A stretch of DNA of 54,968 nucleotides from JAATGI01 sp036510675 (GCA_036510675.1 DATCDN010000061.1:1-54968); one strand, 5' to 3'; numbered from the stretch's first letter, positions 1 to 11,482 are shown. Numbers and translations: made by a program. Notes: a model not told the origin generated them from the letters alone.

Positions 1-1
1 C

Positions 2-181
2 GAGGATTTTGCTGGCGCCATGAGCGCGCTGGCGAGTCTGCGGACCCAAATTGACGATTTCTTTACGAAGATTACCGTAAATGACAAGGACCCGGCGCTG
101 CGCGACAACCGGCTGAGACTGTTGGCGCGAATCCGCGACACATTCGATCTGGTGGCCGATTTTTCCCGCATTGAGGGGTGA
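2..181 (+). CDS. glyS: Glycyl-tRNA synthetase beta subunit, C-terminal end (partial)
   Basis: This is the last 59 codons of a gene that begins before the window. The frame ends with a TGA six bases before ppdK. The peptide holds the family's C-terminal pattern: a helix entering FFTKITVNDKDPALRDNR, then LRLLARIRDTFDLVADFSRI. That matches the anticodon-binding tail of GlyS, where the segment reads like FFDxVMVxxxDxxxRxNRLxLL...ADFSxIxG. The beta subunit works with GlyQ to charge tRNA-Gly in the cytoplasm. The glyS-ppdK order is common in alphaproteobacteria, which supports the call. Only the end is visible, so start and length are unknown. Confidence 0.9.
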   Translation, partial: EDFAGAMSALASLRTQIDDFFTKITVNDKDPALRDNRLRLLARIRDTFDLVADFSRIEG

Positions 182-187
182 GGGGCG

Positions 188-2881
<2,694 letters not shown>

Positions 2882-2891
2882 CGGGGCGGCG

Positions 2892-3296
2892 GTGGGCACG
2901 ATCTATGTCGCGCGCAGCGCCCGTTTCTCCGACTGGGCGTCGGATGTCGGCCTGAGCAAGTTCGTATTCAAGGTCGGCTATACCGAGGACCCGGTCGAGG
3001 AATTGGTGTCGGCCGGCTGGTGTGGCCTCGGCGATTGGACTCTGGTGCGCAAGAAGACGGCCGAGGGGCTGGACGAGGCGGCGCTGATCGCCAAGCTGGC
3101 GCGCAAGGAAAAGCTGATTGACTCGACTTACTATCCGCGCCTCAAGGGCGCGACGGGCATGTTCAAGGTCCTGCCCGACAAGGTCGAGAACAGCATTCTC
3201 GTCGCCAAATCCATGGCCGACGAGGCCATCTCCAAATTGCCGAAGCTGAAGCCGCTCGACTTCGCCGACTATCTCATTCAGAACGCGCTACGCTGA
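2892..3296 (+). CDS. Small protein with a possible T5orf172/GIY-YIG-like fold
   Basis: I do not recognise this 134-residue protein with certainty. I start it at the GTG ten bases after the ppdK stop, because the same open frame upstream only runs backwards inside ppdK. The N-terminus reads TIYVARSARFSDW, then FVFKVGYTEDPVEEL, then GDWTLVRK. This resembles the beta-strand layout of T5orf172/MUG113 proteins, where YxxxK(I/V)GxT is followed by DPxxR. The arginine that normally follows the DP step is absent here, so nuclease activity is doubtful. The helix around residues 60-75 and the GMFKV strand also fit that family. It is likely co-transcribed with ppdK. It ends 20 bases from the convergent toxin gene. 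The family call is inference. Confidence 0.6.
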   Translation: MGTIYVARSARFSDWASDVGLSKFVFKVGYTEDPVEELVSAGWCGLGDWTLVRKKTAEGLDEAALIAKLARKEKLIDSTYYPRLKGATGMFKVLPDKVENSILVAKSMADEAISKLPKLKPLDFADYLIQNALR

Positions 3297-3316
3297 TCCG
3301 AACGTAGGTGACTCGG

Positions 3317-3670
3317 TTACGCGGCTTGATTCCGCGCTTTTGTTCCCGCCAATCCAAAGAATACGAGTATCGCACGATTGAGTCGGACGATGTCCTCATC
3401 ATCGAGCCCTCCCAATTTTTTCCCGATCTTGCCTTTAGGCAGGGTCACGATCTTATCGACCATCAAGCGGGAAGGAACGCGAAGCCCGTTTCGCGCATTC
3501 GGCTCCACGAGCAAGCGAAACAAAGGTGCTTCGGTCGGGTCGGACGTAAATGTGCAAATCGTAATCGAAGATGTCGAGTCGAATTGATCATCCTGCACGA
3601 TGACAGCCGGACGGGGTTTGCGCGCGTAATCCGGGCCTCCGGAAATGGTCCAAATTTCGCCGCGGTTCAT
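3317..3670 (-). CDS. MazF/PemK-family toxin (mRNA interferase)
   Basis: This 117-residue protein has the PemK/MazF SH3-like barrel pattern. The N-terminus is MNRGEIWTISGGPDYARKPR followed by PAVIVQDD. A strand TICTFTSDP follows, then a long strand with GLRVPSRLMVDKIVTLPK and a C-terminal helix with LNRAILVFFGL. Family members are sequence-specific endoribonucleases that cut mRNA and are held inactive by an antitoxin. The ATG overlaps the stop of the upstream antitoxin gene by four bases (ATGA), the classical coupling for this operon type. Its end faces the end of the small gene at 2892-3296. The target sequence cannot be inferred. Confidence 0.9.
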   Translation of the reverse strand: MNRGEIWTISGGPDYARKPRPAVIVQDDQFDSTSSITICTFTSDPTEAPLFRLLVEPNARNGLRVPSRLMVDKIVTLPKGKIGKKLGGLDDEDIVRLNRAILVFFGLAGTKARNQAA

Positions 3671-3891
3671 TCGATCGCCAAGTCGGAGATCGCATCGATA
3701 AAAGCTTGATCCTCGTCGGCATATGCACTGCGCGCGACGGCAAGCGATTGGCGGCGCGCCTCCGCCTTGAACGAACGCGCACGTACGTCAGGAACCCAGA
3801 TTTGGATGGGACGCAGTCCCTGCCGGCGCAAGCGCGCCCGGTAAGCCTTGACCTTGTCCCGCGACGATTTTGGGGGCGCTGATGCTGGCAT
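3667..3891 (-). CDS. MazE-like antitoxin (DUF3018 family)
   Basis: This 74-residue basic protein carries the DUF3018 antitoxin signature: SSRDKVKAYRARLRRQGLRP, then IQIWVPDVR, then an acidic tail with EDQAFIDAISDL. The N-terminal half would bind DNA and the tail would wrap the toxin. I chose the ATG at 3891, preceded by GGAG at good spacing. The frame is open 21 codons further upstream, but that extension would run through the palindromic operator and promoter. The gene overlaps the toxin by four bases, so toxin translation should depend on antitoxin translation. Confidence 0.85.
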   Translation of the reverse strand: MPASAPPKSSRDKVKAYRARLRRQGLRPIQIWVPDVRARSFKAEARRQSLAVARSAYADEDQAFIDAISDLAIE

Positions 3892-3902
3892 CGACCGGCT
3901 CC

Positions 3903-3949
3903 GTTGGTTACATGTAACCAACATATCATAGGCCGAACGATCAAAGCAA
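3903..3949 (-). promoter_or_regulatory. Promoter and palindromic operator of the toxin-antitoxin operon
   Basis: A perfect 20-bp palindrome (GTTGGTTACATGTAACCAAC, 3903-3922) lies 12 bases upstream of the antitoxin ATG. On the minus strand a -35 like TTGCTT (3944-3949) and a -10 like TATGTT (3920-3925) are separated by 18 bases. The palindrome overlaps the -10. This is the expected place for an operator bound by the antitoxin or the toxin-antitoxin complex. The palindrome is seen directly; promoter and operator function are inferred. Confidence 0.65.
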
Positions 3950-3950
3950 A

Positions 3951-4799
3951 TCACGCGGTCGGGTCATCAACTTTGTGACACGCAGGTTTGACTGGCCTCA
4001 CCGTCGCGTCGCCGGCGCGCAGCGGTGCCTTGTCCAGTGCATCAAGCCGCAGCAGCGCGAGGGCGGCGCCGTCGCGGCCGGAGCGGATTTCCCCGACCTC
4101 GGCATCGCCCGACATGATCGCGGTGCCCGGTTCGGGCAGCGGCCCCGCCACCGAGACGGGCGTGAGCTGCTTCTTCACCAGCGCGCGATATTTCATGCGG
4201 GCGGTGATTTCCTGGCCGATATAGCAGCCCTTGTTCCAATCGATGCCGTTCAGCGCCTCGAAGCCACTTTCCATCAGCAATGATTTTTCCGGCACCAGGT
4301 CGCGGCTGCCGTCGGGCACGCCGAGCGATAGGCGCAGGCGGTCATACTCGGCGGCATCGGTCTCGGCAAAGCCGCGTTCGCGCAAGGCGTCGGTGTTCGG
4401 AACGATCGCGCGCGTGCCCAGCGCCGCGTTTCGCGGATCGACAAAAGCAATGGCCGGCGGCGCCAGAGTCAATGGTTCATCGCCGAACACGGCGCAAACG
4501 ATCAGGTCGGGTCGCGGCGTCAGCGTCACCTTGGACCGCATCTTGTAGATGGTGAGGCGCCGCGTCAGGTCGGCGAGGCGCGCGGCCTCGCCATCGAGCA
4601 AGAACGCCTCGCCCAGGGGCGCCAGAATGAAATCATGCAGATAGCGGCCCTGCGCCGTCAGCAGCGCCGCATAGATCGCGTGCCCGGCGCCGAGCCGGGC
4701 GGTGTCGTTGGAGATCAGCCCCTGGAGGAAGGTCGCGCGATCTGGGCCGGCGATTTCCAAGACGCCGCGCGTATCGAGGATGGCGAAGTGCTGGCTCAT
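3951..4799 (-). CDS. ygfZ: Folate-binding YgfZ/GcvT-like Fe-S cluster repair protein
   Basis: This 282-residue protein is related to the T protein of glycine cleavage and in the YgfZ family supports iron-sulfur enzyme assembly and repair with tetrahydrofolate. It carries the family signature KGCYIGQE (about residues 190-197), whose cysteine is the conserved functional residue. The N-terminal part holds FLQGLISNDTARL and GRYLHDF, typical of the GcvT-like fold. I prefer the internal ATG at 4799 (MSQHFAILDTRG) over the one five codons upstream, because the family usually begins just before such a strand. pyrC lies upstream on the same strand, as often seen in alphaproteobacteria. A palindromic repeat separates them. 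Confidence 0.93.
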   Translation of the reverse strand: MSQHFAILDTRGVLEIAGPDRATFLQGLISNDTARLGAGHAIYAALLTAQGRYLHDFILAPLGEAFLLDGEAARLADLTRRLTIYKMRSKVTLTPRPDLIVCAVFGDEPLTLAPPAIAFVDPRNAALGTRAIVPNTDALRERGFAETDAAEYDRLRLSLGVPDGSRDLVPEKSLLMESGFEALNGIDWNKGCYIGQEITARMKYRALVKKQLTPVSVAGPLPEPGTAIMSGDAEVGEIRSGRDGAALALLRLDALDKAPLRAGDATVRPVKPACHKVDDPTA

Positions 4800-4834
4800 C
4801 GGCACGCGGTCCATTGAATGACGCTGTTGCCCAC

Positions 4835-4901
4835 CGCGCCATACCGGCGAAGGCCGGTATTCATCGCAAACATGGACTCCGGCTTTCGCCGGAGGGGCGC
4901 G
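4835..4901. repeat. Bipartite palindromic repeat, copy 1
   Basis: Two hairpins lie between short complementary arms. CGCGCC (4835-4840) can pair with GGCGCG (4896-4901). Inside are ATACCGGC-GAAG-GCCGGTAT (4841-4860) and CTCCGGC-TTTC-GCCGGAG (4877-4894), joined by a spacer containing CAT...ATGGA. A run of T follows on the plus strand. The same layout recurs at 11537, 11687, 22306 and 31199. It lies between pyrC and ygfZ. Confidence 0.85.
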
Positions 4902-4929
4902 TTTTTTATCGAGGCCGCGGCGATTTTAT

Positions 4930-5961
4930 TCATGACTCCGCGATCCGCCAATCCAGCGTCTCGCCGGCCAGGAACGGGCGAACCCCAGCAATCTCGCGCA
5001 TCACCTTTTGCTCCCCTCGCCGCAGCGTGATCGTCCCATCATTGACCGGCATGCCATAGAAATGGGGACCGTTCAGCGAAGCGAAAGCCTCGAAACTGTC
5101 GAGCGCGTTTTCCGCGTCGAACACGCGGGCGTAAATTTCCAGCGCGTTGGGCGCGCTGAAAATGCCGGCGCAGCCGCAATCGCATTCCTTGGCCGCGACG
5201 AGATGCGGCGCGGAATCGGTGCCGAGAAAGAATTTGGCGCTGCCGGAGGTCGCGGCGCGGCGCAGCGCCAGCCGGTCTTCCTCGCGCTTCGCCACCGGCA
5301 GGCAATACATATGTGGCCGCAAGCCTCCCTGGAACAGCGCGTTGCGGTTGATGACCAGATGATGCGCGGTGATGGTCGCGGCGAGGTTAGGACCGGCCTC
5401 TTCGACGAACGCCACCGCCGCGCGCGTGGTGACATGCTCCAGCACGATCTTGAGGCTCGGCAGCCGCGCCATCAGCGGCGCCAGCACGCGGTTGAGAAAC
5501 ACCGCCTCGCGGTCGAACACATCGACGGCCGGATCGGTGACCTCGCCGTGAACCAAGAGCGGCATGCCGATTTCCGCCATGCCCGCCAGCACCGCATCGA
5601 TGGTGCCAATCTCGGTGACGCCGTGCGCCGAATTGGTGGTGGCATTGGCGGGATAGAGCTTGGCCGCCACCCACGCGCCCTCGGCGAAGCCGCGCGCGAT
5701 TTCGTCCGGGTCGCTCGCGTCGGTCAGATAGGCGGTCATCAGCGGCGTGAAATCCGCGCCGGGCGGCAGCGCCGCGATGATCCGCGCGCGATAAGCAAGC
5801 GCGGCGTCGACGCTCGTCACCGGGGAGCTAAGATTCGGCATCACGATGGCGCGGGCGAAGGCGCGCGCGGTCGCGGGCAGCACCGCCCGCAGCATCGCGC
5901 CGTCGCGCAGATGCAGGTGCCAATCGTCGGGCCGGCGCAGGGTGATGGTGTCGCGGCTCAC
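4930..5961 (-). CDS. pyrC: Dihydroorotase (class II, E. coli PyrC type)
   Basis: This 343-residue zinc enzyme closes carbamoyl-aspartate to dihydroorotate in pyrimidine synthesis. Metal ligands are all present: HLH at residues 15-17, the lysine that becomes carboxylated in AAKLYPANATTNS (K101), H138 in LLVHGE, H176 in LEHVTT, and D249 in GTDSAPH. The length matches single-domain PyrC. Start: the GTG at 5961 gives the usual short N-terminus (VSRDTITLRRPDDWHLH); a GTG 11 codons upstream is the alternative. It is divergent from the thiolase gene, with 84 bases between the starts. Confidence 0.96.
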   Translation of the reverse strand: MSRDTITLRRPDDWHLHLRDGAMLRAVLPATARAFARAIVMPNLSSPVTSVDAALAYRARIIAALPPGADFTPLMTAYLTDASDPDEIARGFAEGAWVAAKLYPANATTNSAHGVTEIGTIDAVLAGMAEIGMPLLVHGEVTDPAVDVFDREAVFLNRVLAPLMARLPSLKIVLEHVTTRAAVAFVEEAGPNLAATITAHHLVINRNALFQGGLRPHMYCLPVAKREEDRLALRRAATSGSAKFFLGTDSAPHLVAAKECDCGCAGIFSAPNALEIYARVFDAENALDSFEAFASLNGPHFYGMPVNDGTITLRRGEQKVMREIAGVRPFLAGETLDWRIAES

Positions 5962-6045
5962 CGGGTTCTTTTCCCCGCAATTGAGTATCGACACAAGCCC
6001 CCTCCCTTGCGATAACGGCGGCCAGCCATTCGGCGGAGGGGAACT

Positions 6046-7203
6046 ATGACGGCCTGCATCGTTGGCTGGGCACATACGCGCTTCGGCAAGCTCGAGGGCG
6101 AGGACATCGAGTCCTTGATCGTCCGCGCCGCCACCGAGGCCATCGCGGATGCGGGCCTCGCGCCCGCCGATATCGACGAAATTTTCGTCGGCACCTTCAG
6201 CGTGTTCGTGCGCCAGGAATTTGCCTCCTCGCTGGCGTTGCAGGCCGATCCGGGCTTGCGCTTCAAGCCGGCGACGCGGGTCGAGAATGCCTGCGCCACC
6301 GGCTCGGCCGCGATCCATCAGGGCATGAACGCGATTGCCGCGAAGCGCGCGCGTCATGTGCTGGTGATCGGCGCCGAGAAGATGACCGAGACGGCGAATG
6401 TCGCCGACGTGCTGATCCGCGCCGCCTATCTGAAAGAGGAGGGCGGCATCGAGGGCGGGTTTGCCGGCGTCTTCGGCCGTATCACCCAGGCCTATTTTCA
6501 GCGTTACGGCGACCAATCCGATGCGCTGGCGCGCATCGCGGCGAAGAACCACAAGAACGGCGCCAGCAATCCGCTGGCCCAAATCCAGAAGGATCTGGGC
6601 TACGAATTCTGCCGGACCGTCTCGGACAAGAACCCGCTGGTGGCCGGCCCCTTGCGGCGCACCGATTGCTCGTTGGTGTCGGATGGCGCGGCCGCGCTGA
6701 TACTGACCGATGTCGAGACCGGCCTTGCCGCCAAAAAGGCGGTGGTCTTCCGTGCCGCCGAGCACGTCAACGATTTCCTGCCGATGAGCAAGCGCGACAT
6801 CGTCGCGTTCGACGGGCCGGCGCTGGCCTGGCACAAGGCGTTCGCCACCGCCGGCGTCACGCTCGACGATCTCAGCTTCGCCGAGGTGCATGATTGCTTC
6901 ACCATCGCCGAATTGATGATCTATGAGGCGATGGGCCTGACGCCGCTGGGCGAGGGGGCGCGCGCCATCGAGGAAGGCTGGACGGAGAAGACCGGCAAGC
7001 TGCCGATCAACCCCTCCGGCGGGCTGAAGGCCAAGGGGCACCCGATCGGCGCCACCGGCGTCTCGATGCATGTGCTGGCGGCCCGGCAATTGACCGGCAC
7101 CGCCGGCGGCATCCAGGTCGCGAACGCCAATCTGGCCGGGGTCTTCAACATGGGCGGCGCCGCGGTCGCCAATTATGCGAGCATTCTGGAAAGGCTGCGC
7201 TGA
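6046..7203 (+). CDS. Thiolase (acetyl-CoA acetyltransferase, SCP2-like subfamily)
   Basis: This 385-residue protein has the thiolase fold. The nucleophilic cysteine lies in ENACATGSAA (C83) and the two catalytic histidines in EVHDCFTIAE (H282) and GGLKAKGHPIGATG (H332). The C-terminal CxG motif of biosynthetic thiolases is replaced by VFNMGGAA, which is normal for the SCP2/lipid-transfer-like branch. That branch catalyses acetyl- or acyl-CoA condensation or cleavage; the substrate cannot be told. GGAGGGG precedes the ATG. The stop overlaps the start of the next gene (TGATG), so it is coupled to the reductase, which suggests shared acyl-CoA metabolism. Confidence 0.93.
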   Translation: MTACIVGWAHTRFGKLEGEDIESLIVRAATEAIADAGLAPADIDEIFVGTFSVFVRQEFASSLALQADPGLRFKPATRVENACATGSAAIHQGMNAIAAKRARHVLVIGAEKMTETANVADVLIRAAYLKEEGGIEGGFAGVFGRITQAYFQRYGDQSDALARIAAKNHKNGASNPLAQIQKDLGYEFCRTVSDKNPLVAGPLRRTDCSLVSDGAAALILTDVETGLAAKKAVVFRAAEHVNDFLPMSKRDIVAFDGPALAWHKAFATAGVTLDDLSFAEVHDCFTIAELMIYEAMGLTPLGEGARAIEEGWTEKTGKLPINPSGGLKAKGHPIGATGVSMHVLAARQLTGTAGGIQVANANLAGVFNMGGAAVANYASILERLR

Positions 7204-8195
7204 TGAGCAATTTTACGGGCCTGATGCTGCGCGAGGCCGGCGGCAAGGTCACCGCCGCCATCGAGACGATCGCGGAGGCCGATCTGCCGCCCGGCGAGGT
7301 CACGGTCGCGGTCGAGTATTCGACGCTGAATTACAAGGACGGCATGATCCTTAACGGGATCGGCCGGCTGGTGCGCAAATATCCGCATGTGCCGGGCATC
7401 GATTTCGCCGGCACGGTGGCGCAATCCACCGCGCCCGAGTACCAGCCCGGCGACAAGGTCATCCTGACAGGCTGGCGCGTCGGCGAGGTCGCCTGGGGCG
7501 GCTATGCGCAAAAGGCGCGCGTCAAGGCGAGCCAGCTCGTGCCGCTGCCGGCCGGCCTCACCACCAAGCATGCCATGGCGATCGGCACCGCCGGTCTTAC
7601 CGCGATGCTGGCGGTGATGGCGCTGGAAGAGCACGGGCTGAAGCCCGGCGCCGGCGAGGTGTTGGTCACCGGCGCCGCGGGCGGCGTCGGCAGCGTCGCG
7701 ACCGCGCTGCTGGCCAATCTCGGCCATCGGGTAACGGCCTCGACCGGACGGCCCGAAACCCATGATTATCTCAGGGGCCTGGGCGCGGCGGTGTTCATCG
7801 ACCGGGCCGAACTAGCGAAGGCGCCGGCGCGGCCGCTCGACGGCGAGAAATGGGCCGGCGCGATCGACAGCGTCGGCGGCACTACCCTCGCCAGCCTCAT
7901 TACCCAGCTTGCCTATCGGGGCAGTGTCGCCGCCTGCGGCCTGGCCGGCGGCAGCGATCTGCCGCTGACCGTGCTGCCGTTCCTGCTGCGCGGCGTCAAC
8001 CTGCTGGGTATCGATTCGGTGATGTGCCCGGCGGACCGGCGCCGCGCCGCGTGGCTTCGGCTGGCGCGCGATCTGCCGCTGGACCGGCTGGACGCCATTA
8101 CCGAGACCATCCCGCTGGATGCGGTGGCGGCGCGGGCGGGTGACATTCTAAAGGGCGGGGTGCGCGGACGCTTGGTGATAGAAATCAGCGCGTGA
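7203..8195 (+). CDS. MDR-family oxidoreductase, AcuI/YhdH type (probable acryloyl-CoA reductase)
   Basis: This 330-residue zinc-independent medium-chain reductase has a GroES-like N-terminal half with LNYKDGMILNGIGRLVRKYP and VPGIDFAGTV, then a Rossmann fold with TGAAGGVGSVA (156-166). These are hallmarks of the YhdH/AcuI group, whose studied members reduce acryloyl-CoA to propionyl-CoA with NADPH. The end GVRGRLVIEI is also typical. It is translationally coupled to the thiolase. Together they may act in degradation or detoxification of a short unsaturated acyl-CoA; that is inference. Confidence 0.9.
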   Translation: MSNFTGLMLREAGGKVTAAIETIAEADLPPGEVTVAVEYSTLNYKDGMILNGIGRLVRKYPHVPGIDFAGTVAQSTAPEYQPGDKVILTGWRVGEVAWGGYAQKARVKASQLVPLPAGLTTKHAMAIGTAGLTAMLAVMALEEHGLKPGAGEVLVTGAAGGVGSVATALLANLGHRVTASTGRPETHDYLRGLGAAVFIDRAELAKAPARPLDGEKWAGAIDSVGGTTLASLITQLAYRGSVAACGLAGGSDLPLTVLPFLLRGVNLLGIDSVMCPADRRRAAWLRLARDLPLDRLDAITETIPLDAVAARAGDILKGGVRGRLVIEISA

Positions 8196-8356
8196 CGACG
8201 CATTATCGGGGAATTTTTGGCCCGGCACGCGTGTTAGCTATCATGGAATTTATCCTTTCCGCCTAATTAGATATGGAATTTTCTTAAACTTGTTAATAGG
8301 ATATAGACGGCAATCGCACAGAATTGTCGCTAATCTTTCTCGTCGGAGTTGTCAAG

Positions 8357-9160
8357 ATGGGTCTCAGTGTCGAATTCGGCCGGCGCCAAGCGTTTCGCTA
8401 TCTGTCAGGCGGTGCGGTCGCCCTGGTCTTGTCGACGCGGGCGTGCCGTGTCTGGGCCGAAACGCAGCGCCGCATCACCGGCAAGCAGCGGGTGGTGATG
8501 ATCGATCCCGGGCATGGCGGTGTCGATCCCGGCGCGATCGGGGTCAGCGGCACCTATGAGAAGGGCATCGCGCTGGCGACCGCGCGCGAGGCGGCGCGCC
8601 TCTTGGAGGCGAGCGGCCGTTTCCGCGTGCTGATGACCCGCGATTCCGATGAATTTATCCCGCTGCAGCAGCGCGTCGAACTGGCCCAGAATGCCGGAGC
8701 CGATCTCTTCATGTCGGTGCATGCCGACGCCAACCGCAACCATCATATCCATGGCGCCTCGGTCTATACCCTGTCGGAAAAGGCATCCGATGCCGAGGCG
8801 GCGGACTTGGCGACGCGAGAAAACCGCGCCGACCGCGTCGCCGGAGTCGATTTGTCGAAGCATGAGCCAGTGGTCAGCGAAATCCTATTCGATCTGGCGC
8901 GCCGCCAGACCAACAACATGTCGCAGCGCCTGGCGCAGGCTATCGTCTCCGAACTGGGCCGCGACGTGGCGCTGATGGATAATACCCATCGCTCGGCGGG
9001 CTTTGTCGTGCTGAAGGCGCCGGATATTCCCTCGGCCCTCGTGGAGCTTGGCTGTCTCTCCAATGCGGGGGAGGAGCGCGAGCTGCGCCAGACCGCCTAT
9101 CAGCACAAGCTGGCGTTCAGCCTGGCGCGCTCGATCGGCGACTATTTCGAGCACGCGTGA
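8357..9160 (+). CDS. N-acetylmuramoyl-L-alanine amidase (Amidase_3), probable Tat substrate
   Basis: This 267-residue exported zinc hydrolase cleaves peptide stems from peptidoglycan. Zinc ligands are H53 (VMIDPGHGG), E68 (TYEKGIAL) and H122 (SVHADA). The catalytic glutamate is E230 in ALVELGCLSN. The N-terminus from the ATG at 8357 has twin arginines at 9-10 (GRRQAF), a hydrophobic stretch (LSGGAVALVL) and a cut after RVWA, a Tat-like signal; E. coli AmiA and AmiC are also Tat-exported. I chose this ATG because GGAG lies upstream and the signal begins here. No AMIN domain is visible. About 160 AT-richer bases precede it and probably hold its promoter. Confidence 0.94.
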   Translation: MGLSVEFGRRQAFRYLSGGAVALVLSTRACRVWAETQRRITGKQRVVMIDPGHGGVDPGAIGVSGTYEKGIALATAREAARLLEASGRFRVLMTRDSDEFIPLQQRVELAQNAGADLFMSVHADANRNHHIHGASVYTLSEKASDAEAADLATRENRADRVAGVDLSKHEPVVSEILFDLARRQTNNMSQRLAQAIVSELGRDVALMDNTHRSAGFVVLKAPDIPSALVELGCLSNAGEERELRQTAYQHKLAFSLARSIGDYFEHA

Positions 9161-9179
9161 CGGAAAAGCCGCTGTCGCG

Positions 9180-9304
9180 ACTCGGGTGTTAATCCTTTCT
9201 TCAGGAAGTTCTGGTCTACTTCCACTCGCTGCGGATCACCCCCCTGATCCGCGCGTAGTTCCTCCCCATAACTTGGGCCGCTGTTCACAGCGGCCCTTTT
9301 TTTT
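9180..9304 (+). ncRNA. Candidate small RNA with three hairpins
   Basis: No gene fits the space between the amidase and tRNA-Thr. Three successive hairpins are seen. The first pairs GGAAGT (9204-9209) with ACTTCC (9218-9223). The second is GCGGATCA-CCCCCC-TGATCCGC (9231-9252), with an all-C loop. The third is a terminator (9275-9296) followed by eight T. A pyrimidine-rich single strand with CCTCCCC (about 9261-9267) lies before the terminator. C-rich loops and CCUCC-like strands ahead of a Rho-independent terminator are the design of several alphaproteobacterial trans-acting sRNAs that bind Shine-Dalgarno sequences. The 5' end is a guess. It could be a processed amidase 3' UTR. Confidence 0.5.
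9275..9304 (+). terminator. Strong intrinsic terminator
   Basis: A perfect 9-bp stem GGGCCGCTG/CAGCGGCCC with a TTCA loop (9275-9296) is followed by eight T. It would end the amidase transcript or the candidate small RNA before tRNA-Thr. Confidence 0.93.
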
Positions 9305-9313
9305 GCGCCGTTC

Positions 9314-9340
9314 TTGCCAAGCCGGCGCGGCTTCTATATT
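9314..9340 (+). promoter_or_regulatory. Probable promoter of tRNA-Thr
   Basis: TATATT at 9335-9340 ends 13 bases before the tRNA, a good -10 position. TTGCCA at 9314-9319 could be the -35, but the 15-base spacing is short. The site lies just after the upstream terminator, so the tRNA needs its own promoter. Confidence 0.45.
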
Positions 9341-9353
9341 CCCTCGCCTTCGT

Positions 9354-9428
9354 GCTGCCGTAGCTCAGTGGTAGAGCACCCCCTTGGTAAGGGGGAGGTC
9401 GTAAGTTCAATCCTTACCGGCAGCACCA
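9354..9428 (+). tRNA. tRNA-Thr (anticodon GGT)
   Basis: The acceptor GCTGCCG (9354-9360) pairs with CGGCAGC (9418-9424). The D arm is TAGCTCAGTGGTAGAGCA. The anticodon stem CCCCC/GGGGG encloses TTGGTAA, giving anticodon GGT. The T loop is GTTCAATC. CCA is encoded at 9426-9428. It reads ACC and ACU codons. Confidence 0.98.
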
Positions 9429-9448
9429 CCTCCGCCATAGCGCGCCCC

Positions 9449-9634
9449 GTGCCCAAGGATCGCCAGCAACCCCATACCACCACCGAAACCGACCGCGCGG
9501 CCGCCGCGAAGCGGGCGCGGCTGGCGGCCGAGTTGCGCGCCAACCTGGCGCGGCGCAAGGCACAGGGCCGGGAACGGGTCGCGCCCTCCGGCGTTGCTCA
9601 AGAGCGGCGGGATAAGGATGGCGGGACGGCTTGA
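9449..9634 (+). CDS. Small basic alpha-helical protein, family unknown
   Basis: A GTG start just after tRNA-Thr gives 61 residues. The core is AKRARLAAELRANLARRKAQ, strongly basic and helical. Short proteins with this LRANLxRRKAQ pattern are common just before murA in alphaproteobacteria; their role is unknown to me. The ribosome-binding site is weak and no other in-frame start after the tRNA looks better, so the exact start is uncertain. The tail is rich in Arg, Asp and Gly. Confidence 0.6.
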   Translation: MPKDRQQPHTTTETDRAAAAKRARLAAELRANLARRKAQGRERVAPSGVAQERRDKDGGTA

Positions 9635-9699
9635 GCAAGCGTGGCCCCTCCGCTACAAGGGAACGCGGCCGGATGCATGCTGGCCCTGGCGGATGGTGA

Positions 9700-10978
<1,279 letters not shown>

Positions 10979-10989
<11 letters not shown>

Positions 10990-11422
10990 CCCCGCGACCG
11001 CGCCCGGCACGCTTCGGCTGCGGGCCGAGGATGAGGAGGATATCGATGTCATCTCCGCCATTCTCCAGGACGCGCTGGTCGCGGTCGGCGACATGGTCTA
11101 TCAGCGCGAGGACCGGCGCTTCGTGCTGCTGGCCAGCCGCTTCTGCCGCGAGGGCGGTGCGCCGGGGCTGCGGCGGGTCCGCTGCGGCGTGCGCTTCGAC
11201 GAGGTCGGCGCGGTCTGGCGCCAGCGGTTCAGCCCGCGCGACGCCGAGCGCATCCTGGTGCTACTCGATGTGCGCCGCGACGCGGACGGCGCGTTAAGGA
11301 TCGATTTTGCCGGCGGGCCGGGGGTCCGTCTGGAAGTCGGCCGCATCCTGTGCCATCTAGAGGATATCGGCGATCCCTGGCCCACCCGCCAGCAGCCTCG
11401 TCATCCTGTCGACGGCGGCTAG
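10979..11422 (+). CDS. DUF2948 family protein
   Basis: This 147-residue protein shows the DUF2948 pattern: LRLRAEDEEDIDVISAILQDA, then GDMVYQREDRRFVLLASRF, and a C-terminal ILCHLEDIGDPWPTRQQPRH. The function is unknown. In alphaproteobacteria it typically sits between murA and hisG/hisD, exactly as here. The ATG lies inside the end of murA (11-base overlap). No signal peptide or membrane segment is visible; it looks cytoplasmic. About 500 bases of repeats separate it from hisG. Confidence 0.9.
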
Positions 11423-11482
11423 AGTGCGATCCAATCAGATTGAACAACGAGGAGAAAAGCAAAAGTAGAACCGCCAAGCCTG

